The notes under the pieces were generated by a model. That model made no database searches, was not told where the DNA came from, and was given only the letters and a program-made list of their open reading frames with translations. A stretch of 11,903 nucleotides of DNA from Anaerolineales bacterium. Lineage in GTDB: Bacteria; Chloroflexota; Anaerolineae; Anaerolineales; Villigracilaceae. Every line of letters begins with the position of its first letter. The stretch's first letter is position 1. The stretch spans positions 1-11,903 of the forward strand of contig JAICQC010000101.1 in assembly GCA_025938055.1 (NCBI GenBank). Direction: 5' to 3'. The position numbers and the translations under genes are program-made. Positions 6,424 through 11,903 of this stretch are shown in pieces.

Positions 6424-6708
6424 TTCTGTTGCCTTTTCCTCGGGCGCGAACTTCAGCATGATCTGTCCGCAGCAGACTGCAATCCGTTCCTGATTGAGAG
6501 TATAAAACGTTTGCTTGCCTTCTTCGCGAATATCCACAAGATTTGCATCGCGCAAGATAGCAAGGTGATGAGAGATCGTAGGTTGGGATAAACCAATCTT
6601 TTCAACGATTTCGTTGACAGAAAGCCAGCAGCAGCAGCACTCGCTCATGATCTTCTGACGAGTCTCATCTGCAATGGCTTTGGCGAAGATGACAGGATTT
6701 GCTTTCAT
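6397..6708 (-). CDS. arsR: ArsR/SmtB-family arsenic-responsive repressor
   Basis: Winged-helix repressor of 103 residues, released from DNA by As(III) or a similar thiophilic metal. The helix-turn-helix covers about 30-58, with recognition segment SQPTISHHLAILRDANLV (41-58), followed by the wing IREEGKQTFYTL (60-71). The metal site is unusual: SECCCCWLS (22-30) has four consecutive cysteines where E. coli-type ArsR has CxC in ELCVCDL. A second vicinal pair, C79-C80, lies in the C-terminal helix. ATG 6708 has no Shine-Dalgarno and is about 13 bases from the predicted transcription start, so the mRNA is nearly leaderless. One operator overlaps the start codon and another lies inside the promoter spacer, as expected for autorepression. 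The stop codon is embedded in an intrinsic terminator. Confidence 0.93.
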   Translation of the reverse strand: MKANPVIFAKAIADETRQKIMSECCCCWLSVNEIVEKIGLSQPTISHHLAILRDANLVDIREEGKQTFYTLNQERIAVCCGQIMLKFAPEEKATEAVIRVVNP

Positions 6709-6722
6709 AGACGTTTATCTAT
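6707..6722 (-). promoter_or_regulatory. ArsR operator at the arsR start
   Basis: ATAGACGTTTATCTAT is one base from the perfect palindrome. It spans the predicted transcription start and the first two bases of the arsR ATG. Binding here would block initiation directly, giving autorepression. Confidence 0.72.
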
Positions 6723-6727
6723 TTGAG

Positions 6728-6755
6728 ATTATATCGAAGTTTGTCTATTTGTCAA
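6728..6755 (-). promoter_or_regulatory. arsR promoter with embedded operator
   Basis: On the minus strand TTGACA (6755-6750) and TATAAT (6733-6728) are both perfect consensus, with a 16-base spacer. The predicted start is near 6721. The spacer holds a fourth operator-like copy, ATCGAAGTTTGTCTAT (6733-6748), good in one half and degenerate in the other. A strong promoter covered by two repressor sites is the classic design for an inducible metal-resistance regulator. Confidence 0.85.
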
Positions 6756-6798
6756 GACCCTGCGTGCCGACGTGCAGCGTGCCAATGCGTAATATTGT

Positions 6799-7002
6799 CT
6801 AAACCCCGGGAGATTGATGCATGAGGTTTGCAGGGGTTTTAGGCAGAATCTTGATCGCGAGCTGCAGCAGCGCCTCGCGTTCCGAGACTGTGATCAGACC
6901 CCTTCGCCGGAGCGAATCCACCAAATGTTCCAGTTCGAAGAGCATAACTTTGTTCTGACGAATCATTGTTTCAACAACCAAATAAGAGCCAGAGTATTGC
7001 AT
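6799..7002 (-). CDS. Small hypothetical protein, 67 residues
   Basis: I do not recognise this protein. It has 67 residues, and its middle (about 21-53) is predicted by eye to be helical and charged, with LFELEHLVDSLRRRGLI at 21-37 and SEREALLQLAIKIL at 40-53. That looks like genuine soluble protein sequence rather than a shadow frame. A ribosome-site-like AAAGGG lies at 7015-7010, seven bases before the ATG. It ends 90 bases upstream of arsR on the same strand, but arsR has its own promoter, so they need not share a transcript. The overlapping plus-strand frame (6814-7026) is less protein-like. There is no clear promoter, although the region upstream is AT-rich. Confidence 0.5.
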   Translation of the reverse strand: MQYSGSYLVVETMIRQNKVMLFELEHLVDSLRRRGLITVSEREALLQLAIKILPKTPANLMHQSPGV

Positions 7003-7525
7003 CTATTATCCCTTTCTAATCAATAAAACCTTTAATAATATTTCTTGATAATCACAAAGCCATAAAGTGCCAGACTGTAGGACCTCTCGCAAGACGATGA
7101 TGGCATAACGTTTATTCGTGCGATTGATGCTATATGTCACCCTGAGTGTGCAAGGTTGCGTATTATACATTTGGCTGGTGAGCAGAAAAAGTAGGGACAT
7201 CCCTAATTAATAGTGAGTGGAGTTGAAAGTTTCCTCCTTCATCTGCATCCTTGCAAGAATCTTATGACAAGATTATAAGTTTGAAATGCCTGGACTTCTA
7301 TAGACATATATTGATCTCGTCTAGATGTTTGTACTGAATTCATGATGAAAATACGGGGACGCTTATCTACATTGTTGAAAAGGAAGCACAGCGGGAAAAA
7401 GGCATTTGTATCTTGATTTTCAACGCGTAACCTTGTATAGTAGTAGTAATTCTGATAAAAACACTCTGAGTTGAGGTGGGAACCAACACACGTTGTCATA
7501 AAGGCAGGGTTGATGAGTAACCATG

Positions 7526-7568
7526 GAGCCAGTGACCCGGCTGAGAAAGGAGTGTTGTCATCTGGCTC
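7526..7568 (+). other. Bulged stem-loop of unknown function
   Basis: GAGCCAGTGAC (7526-7536) pairs with GTCA, a bulged T and CTGGCTC (7557-7568), giving an 11-bp stem around a 20-base loop. This is more than expected by chance in AT-rich sequence and could be a piece of structured RNA. It matches no RNA family I recognise. Confidence 0.35.
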
Positions 7569-7671
7569 GAGAAACCTCTAAAGTAGATCCTCTCACTTAA
7601 CAAAACTGTGTTTAATAATGATTGACGCTGCATGTGCCAACCCATAGAATTCTCTTTGTTGAATCATATTT

Positions 7672-7699
7672 TTGGTCACTCATGTAGAGATTGTATATA
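7672..7699 (+). promoter_or_regulatory. Possible promoter for the giant surface-protein gene
   Basis: TTGGTC (7672-7677) and TATATA (7694-7699) are spaced by 16 bases, giving a start near 7706 and a leader of about 107 bases. The -35 matches four of six consensus bases and the -10 five of six, so the call is tentative. It is the best candidate upstream of the GTG at 7813. Confidence 0.4.
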
Positions 7700-7720
7700 A
7701 GGGCTCTGGAGAGTAAATAG

Positions 7721-7754
7721 CGAAACCCACCGTAGGCATTGGTTTCGTTTTTTT
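7721..7754 (+). terminator. Terminator-like hairpin in the giant gene's leader
   Basis: CGAAACC (7721-7727) pairs with GGTTTCG (7741-7747) across a 13-base loop, followed at once by seven T (7748-7754). The stem can extend below through G-U and A-U pairs. It lies downstream of the putative promoter and 58 bases before the GTG of the giant gene, so it could act as an attenuator, or end a separate short RNA. Confidence 0.6.
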
Positions 7755-7812
7755 ATTGTGAACTACCTCCCTGCATGGCAGGCGAAATTGTTAATGAGGA
7801 AGGTTTGTTTCA

Positions 7813-10800
7813 GTGAAGATTGGTACTTTTTATTATTTACGGGTTGCGTTGATCATTGTTCTGATTGTTGTGCTGGTCGCGTCTGTGTTCCAGCCACAAT
7901 CCATCGCCTCAGCAGCAGCCATCCTGACGATCAGTCCGCTTACATGGAACATCATCGGACTGGATAGCAATAATGTGAATGTCGGTCCGAACAACTTCCC
8001 GGTGGGGGCACGGGTCTGTAATACTGGGGATGCAGTTGCGACGAATGTAACTTCGTCTTTTGTGTGGGACAGCGCAGACCCATTCATTAATCTGCGTCCG
8101 GGGTCTCTTTCAATGCTCTCCATGGCGAGCCTGGGAGTGGGGGCGTGCACCGATTTCTATTATGAGGTGACCGTGACCCGAAACGCCTCTGCCTACGACC
8201 ATGCGCGGCGCTATCACATCACCGCCACAGCCGATACCCTGGGCGTGGTCAGCACGCCCACGCCTCGTGAACTGTATGTGGAGCATCTGATCTCACAGAA
8301 CCGCAATACCATTTCGGATGTGCAGTATGGAACAACAATCGGGACTCTGACGTCTGTAGCAAATGGTGGGACGATGTCGCTTGCAGTTGGGAACACGTAC
8401 TTTATCCGTCTGAGGGGCGCGACTGCCACGCAGGGATATGAACAGATCGAAAGTTTTATAAACTTCCCGAACACTGTATTCCAGGTTTTATCTGTTTCAA
8501 CGGACTATACGGCAGATACTTCGCCCTATGTGTCTGACCCCAGTGATATGCTGTATGGCGATGCCTGCCTATGGGAAAACAACCCGAACAGCCCGAACTA
8601 TCGCGCCTGCAACAGCGTGGGGAAGGCAGGGGGAGGAGTCGAAGTTACATACCAGGTCCGTATCCTGAGTGTGGGCACTTCGAACCCTGAGCCGCTTGGC
8701 ACATTGATCTATGACTTCTCCGGGAGCAGCTTCCACTACAATTCAGACTTTGGTGTCTCCACCCGCTACGCTTATATCCTTGATCCTTCAGCGGTGACAA
8801 TCTCAAAGAGCTTCAGCCCGGATCCGACAAATGTGGGTGGTGTCTCCACCCTGACGTTCACGGTCACGAACCCCACGCCCGCCTCGTTCAGCGGATTGAA
8901 CTTTACCGATACGTTCCCGACCACGCCGGGCGCGATGGTGGTGGCGAGCACACCCGGCGCATCCACAACGGGATGTGGAACACCCACGTTTGCACCCACT
9001 GCCGGGGCGTCATCGATCTCCTTCTCAAACGGGAGCATTGCTGCGAACAGCACCTGTACGATCAAAGTCAATGTGATAGTTCCGGCGACCGGCACATATA
9101 CCAACACATCGGGCAATCTGTTCATTGGCACCCTTGATACTGGCAACTTCGCCACAGACACGCTGACGGTGAATACCGCGCCTCCGGGTCCCGCGCCGGT
9201 GTGCGGCTTGACGATGGTGCAATGGACATTTACCGGATATGCGGGCACCTCTCCGCCCTTCCCGGCGGCGAACACGCAAGCCGCGAATGTGTCCACGGCG
9301 GCAATCAGCACGGGTGGGAGCGCGCCCGGTTCCGCCTTCGCTGAAGCGGATGCGACATCCGGCAGCCCGAGCGCGCCTTCCATGTTGGTCTACGGCTGGG
9401 CCAATGCAGGTCCCGTCAACACTGCCACCTATCCCTTTGTGCAGTTCGCGATTGACACCAGCAAATACACAAATGTGAATCTGCAGCTCAACGCCCAGCG
9501 CAAAGCGAACGGACCTAATAACGATTCGGTGTATATCAGCACGGACGGTGTGAACTGGACTCTGGAGAGTACGTTCGCCTCCACAACGTCCTGGGCGAGT
9601 TATGGTCCCTTCGACTTTACCGGGCAGACCAGCACCACCAGCACAACGTTTTTCAGAATCTACGGAACCGGAGCCAACACGCCCAGTAAGGGAGCGGACC
9701 TTAATCTAGACAACGTGACCTTCACCGGCTGCGGCACGCCCTCCTCGCCGTCCTTCAGCAAGGTGTTTTCGCCAAATCCTGTAGCGGCAGGAGCGACCTC
9801 CACACTCACCTTCACTCTGACCAACCCGAACACAGCTCTCGCTCTGAGTGGGATTGCCTTTACCGATACCCTGCCAGGCGGGCTCACTGTAACAACGAGC
9901 TCGTCGGCGCAGTGCGGCGGAACGCTTTCCACAACGGCTCCACAGACAATTTCTTTCAGCGGGGGGACTTTAGCGGCAAGCGCCTCGTGCAATATCACGG
10001 TGACGGTGACAACAGGAGCCTCCGGCATCTATGACAACATTAGCGGGTTTGTCTCCTCCACCCAGGGAGGCACGAACACTGGGCCGACCGGCGTTGCATC
10101 CGCCTCTCTCACTGTTTTGAAACCGCCGAGCATCTCGAAGCTGTTTGCCCCAAACCCCATCCTGGCAGGTGGCACCTCAATGCTCACCTTTACGATCACG
10201 AATCCCAACCTGAACAACTCTCTCTCGAGCGTTCAGTTTTCAGACGCCCTGCCTGCCATCCCGGCACAGATGCGCGTTGCCGCCGCGCCCGGCGCCACTA
10301 CCAGCGGATGTGGCGCGCCGACGTTTGTGCCTGTTGCCAATGCCACCTCAATTTCCTTTACAAACGGAACCATAGCAGCCGGCGGCACGTGCACCGTCGC
10401 AGTTAATGTTACCGCGCCGAACACAGGCACCTACACTAACACGAGCGGGGCTGTGCAGGCGACCGTGTCTGGAACAACTACTACGGGCAACACCGCGACA
10501 GATGCGCTGACTGTGAATGCCCCCAGCCCTGCCATCCAATTGCTAAAGCAGGTCTCCACCAGCGCTACAGGACCCTGGACGTCGTTTATCGCGGTGAGCA
10601 CCGGTGCAAATGTGTATTATCAGTTTACGGTTGAAAATGCCGGGGACGTGGAACTCTCCTCAATTAGCATCTCTGACCCCACCTTGCCTTTTGCTGCAAC
10701 AGCATGTAATCCCGCGTGGACGACTCCCTTACCCGTTGCTGCGGCGGGGAATGAAAATCACATTGACACCTGTGTAGTTGGGCCGGTCGCGGCTTCTTCG

Positions 10801-11903
10801 GGCTCACACTCGAATACAGCAACCGCCTCCGGCACGTTCGGAGGGACTCCGTATACAGATGCCTCGACAGCAACCTACGCAACGACAGGGCTGACCATCC
10901 TGAAAAGCGTTACGGAAACGTTCTTTATTTCTGCGGGTGAGATCTTACATTACAGTTTTAACGTGACCAATAGTGGTGCTGCCCCCCTGCTGGGTCCCGT
11001 GACCGTGGCGGATGATAAAGCCACAGACGAGACCTGCCCGGCGGTGACGACGGTCGGTGATCTGGATGATTACCTGGATCCGGGTGAGGCAGTTACGTGT
11101 ACGGCAACCTACACCGTGCAGGCTGTGGACGTTACAGCCGGTTTTGTGACGAACATTGCTGCTGCGACCGCGGGCAGCGTAAGCTCGAACACCGCCAGCC
11201 AGACGGTCAATCGTCAGGTTGCAGATCTGATCGTGACCAAGTCCAATAATGTGAGCGGGAGTGCGGTCCAGAATAACTCTTTCGAGTGGATGATTACCGT
11301 CAGCAACAGCGGTACTGGTACAGCCTCTTTTGCGGATACGCAGGTCATGCTGAGCGATGCCTTGCCAGGAGTGGCTGCCTACTATTCTCAGGGCAATCTC
11401 ACCGTAGCAAATGGTAGCCCCTCGCCTACAGGCACGATCAGTTGTTCGATCGCTGGGACGACACTGAGCTGTGTGGCGAGCGGCGCGGTGACCTTACCCA
11501 GCGGCGCCTCGTTTAGTATCACGTTTGTGGTGACACCCACGGCTGCGGGTGGACTCGCGAACACCGCGATAGTGGACCCGAATAACAATGTGACAGAAAG
11601 TAACGAAGCCAACAACGCGGGTTCAGATACCGTCACTGTGCTTGCGCCGACCAACACCCCTACGAACACGCCCACCAACACGGCTACGAATACCCCGACC
11701 AATACACCAACCGCTACGGCAACATCTACAAATACTGCCACTAGTACACCCACAGACACGCCTACCAACACCCCAACAGATACTGCTACCAGCACACCTT
11801 CGCAGACTCCGACCTCGACAGCTACCCCATCGGATACACCAACTACTACAGCAACAGCTACACATACGGCTTCGAATACGCCTACAGAAACTCCTACAAA
11901 TAC
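7813..11903 (+). CDS. Giant secreted/surface protein with DUF11-like modules (3' partial)
   Basis: A single stop-free frame of 1363 codons that runs off the window. GTG 7813 is the first start after an in-frame stop at 7795 and has AGGAAGG nine bases before it. Residues 1-36 form a long hydrophobic signal sequence or anchor ending in SIASAAA. An unassigned N-terminal region (37-327) has several cysteines. DUF11-like beta-sandwich modules lie at about 328-456, 646-769, 770-905, 906-1026, 1027-1133 and 1134-1278, with hallmarks such as [19 protein letters not shown] and [13 protein letters not shown]. The last carries a CARDB-like [12 protein letters not shown] separate domain at about 457-645, ending [11 protein letters not shown], resembles a jelly-roll carbohydrate-binding fold. 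From 1279 on the chain is a Thr/Asn/Pro/Ser stalk. A role in surface display or adhesion is likely but inferred; the C-terminal anchor is not visible. Confidence 0.9.
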   Translation, partial: MKIGTFYYLRVALIIVLIVVLVASVFQPQSIASAAAILTISPLTWNIIGLDSNNVNVGPNNFPVGARVCNTGDAVATNVTSSFVWDSADPFINLRPGSLSMLSMASLGVGACTDFYYEVTVTRNASAYDHARRYHITATADTLGVVSTPTPRELYVEHLISQNRNTISDVQYGTTIGTLTSVANGGTMSLAVGNTYFIRLRGATATQGYEQIESFINFPNTVFQVLSVSTDYTADTSPYVSDPSDMLYGDACLWENNPNSPNYRACNSVGKAGGGVEVTYQVRILSVGTSNPEPLGTLIYDFSGSSFHYNSDFGVSTRYAYILDPSAVTISKSFSPDPTNVGGVSTLTFTVTNPTPASFSGLNFTDTFPTTPGAMVVASTPGASTTGCGTPTFAPTAGASSISFSNGSIAANSTCTIKVNVIVPATGTYTNTSGNLFIGTLDTGNFATDTLTVNTAPPGPAPVCGLTMVQWTFTGYAGTSPPFPAANTQAANVSTAAISTGGSAPGSAFAEADATSGSPSAPSMLVYGWANAGPVNTATYPFVQFAIDTSKYTNVNLQLNAQRKANGPNNDSVYISTDGVNWTLESTFASTTSWASYGPFDFTGQTSTTSTTFFRIYGTGANTPSKGADLNLDNVTFTGCGTPSSPSFSKVFSPNPVAAGATSTLTFTLTNPNTALALSGIAFTDTLPGGLTVTTSSSAQCGGTLSTTAPQTISFSGGTLAASASCNITVTVTTGASGIYDNISGFVSSTQGGTNTGPTGVASASLTVLKPPSISKLFAPNPILAGGTSMLTFTITNPNLNNSLSSVQFSDALPAIPAQMRVAAAPGATTSGCGAPTFVPVANATSISFTNGTIAAGGTCTVAVNVTAPNTGTYTNTSGAVQATVSGTTTTGNTATDALTVNAPSPAIQLLKQVSTSATGPWTSFIAVSTGANVYYQFTVENAGDVELSSISISDPTLPFAATACNPAWTTPLPVAAAGNENHIDTCVVGPVAASSGSHSNTATASGTFGGTPYTDASTATYATTGLTILKSVTETFFISAGEILHYSFNVTNSGAAPLLGPVTVADDKATDETCPAVTTVGDLDDYLDPGEAVTCTATYTVQAVDVTAGFVTNIAAATAGSVSSNTASQTVNRQVADLIVTKSNNVSGSAVQNNSFEWMITVSNSGTGTASFADTQVMLSDALPGVAAYYSQGNLTVANGSPSPTGTISCSIAGTTLSCVASGAVTLPSGASFSITFVVTPTAAGGLANTAIVDPNNNVTESNEANNAGSDTVTVLAPTNTPTNTPTNTATNTPTNTPTATATSTNTATSTPTDTPTNTPTDTATSTPSQTPTSTATPSDTPTTTATATHTASNTPTETPTN
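11650..11903 (+). repeat. TNTPTNTP low-complexity coding repeat
   Basis: Imperfect tandem repeats of 6-, 12- and 24-base units encode Thr-x-Thr-Pro motifs (x mostly Asn, also Asp, Ala, Ser). The protein repeat is much more regular than the DNA, because third codon positions vary, so it is kept by selection on the protein rather than being a young expansion. Such stalks are common in Chloroflexota exported proteins and are probably extended and possibly O-glycosylated. It continues beyond the window. Confidence 0.88.

Larger units (their letters stand above)
7003..7812. other. AT-rich gene-poor region
   Basis: About 800 bases, clearly richer in A and T than either side, with no convincing gene. 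Open frames on the minus strand at 7006-7200 and 7239-7499 lack good ribosome sites and have erratic composition (for example a run of four Tyr). What can be seen is a bulged hairpin at 7526-7568 and a promoter-like and terminator-like leader at 7672-7754, just before the giant gene. I see no transposase, terminal inverted repeats or tRNA. Confidence 0.6.

Noticed and set aside
6762..6783. Direct repeat GCGTGCC twice upstream of the arsR promoter
   Set aside because: Only seven bases, twice; too short to interpret.
7006..7200. 64-residue minus-strand frame
   Set aside because: No convincing ribosome site or recognisable domain; most likely a chance frame.
7299..7325. ATAGACA and GTCTAGA as another ArsR operator
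   Set aside because: The half-sites are spaced much wider than the 6-4-6 palindrome of the ars copies and no gene follows.
7239..7499. 86-residue minus-strand frame
   Set aside because: No convincing ribosome site or domain, erratic composition with YYYY and many basic residues; typical of chance frames in AT-rich DNA.
7530..7545. TPP riboswitch suggested by GGCTGAGA
   Set aside because: None of the other conserved TPP elements is present near it; a single 8-base match is not evidence.
7703..7750. Glycine riboswitch suggested by CTCTGGAGAG and CACCGTAGG
   Set aside because: The 3' conserved half (CAGG...AGGACAGAG type) is absent and the usual pairing cannot be built, so it is not called as a riboswitch.
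7758..7967. 69-residue plus-strand frame
   Set aside because: Out-of-frame overlap with the signal sequence of the giant gene, which continues for over 1300 codons in another frame.
8772..10539. Several minus-strand frames of 62-203 residues
   Set aside because: All lie antisense to the uninterrupted giant plus-strand gene, lack ribosome sites and have skewed Ala/Val/Pro composition.
11388..11865. Minus-strand frames rich in Val/Gly (VGVLVGV repeats) or Cys/Arg
   Set aside because: They are the antisense reading of the [14 protein letters not shown] repeat and the last DUF11-like module; the sense frame is continuous and protein-like.

Overview
The window looks like a chromosomal piece of a Chloroflexota bacterium, probably Anaerolineae-like. 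This is an inference from protein style: VanW and LytR-CpsA-Psr (LCP) cell-surface proteins, a secreted giant built of DUF11-type modules, a Thr/Asn/Pro 'TNTPTNTP' stalk, and GC-rich codon use. No 16S rRNA or other decisive marker is present.

Positions 1-3862 hold a plus-strand envelope cluster. It runs from a VanW-domain protein (5' end outside the window) through a small Trm112-type zinc-ribbon protein and a HEAT-repeat protein to an LCP-family membrane protein. The last three are tightly packed or overlapping, and the cluster closes with an intrinsic terminator. Convergent to it (3865-5081, minus) are two overlapping genes for single-pass membrane proteins that are paralogues of each other; the second has gained a Pro/Thr linker and a C-terminal beta domain. 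Directly upstream of this pair, on the same strand, is a small bacterial SRP RNA (4.5S/ffs, about 5088-5193). It has its own strong promoter and ends only a few bases before the start codon of the first membrane gene.

Positions 5319-6755 hold a compact minus-strand arsenic module: arsR, then a 26-residue cysteine-rich peptide, then arsM. The peptide has seven cysteines and a near-perfect Shine-Dalgarno, and is easily missed because of its size. Four matching 16-bp palindromes (ATAGAC-N4-GTCTAT type) lie in front of arsR (two, inside a consensus promoter), the peptide gene and arsM, so one repressor probably controls all three. ArsR has four consecutive cysteines where this family binds As(III), and an intrinsic terminator whose stem covers its own stop codon. 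There is no efflux pump or arsenate reductase in view. The peptide is the best candidate here for something undescribed: a metallothionein-like As(III) buffer or chaperone for the methyltransferase.

Positions 6799-7812 are AT-rich and gene-poor: one plausible 67-residue minus-strand protein, then about 800 bases with only RNA-like hairpins and a promoter/terminator-like leader. From 7813 to the end of the window and beyond, one uninterrupted plus-strand frame (1363 codons visible) encodes a giant secreted or surface protein. It has a signal sequence, an N-terminal domain, six DUF11-like beta-sandwich modules, an inserted galactose-binding/jelly-roll-like domain, and a TNTPTNTP low-complexity stalk that runs off the window.
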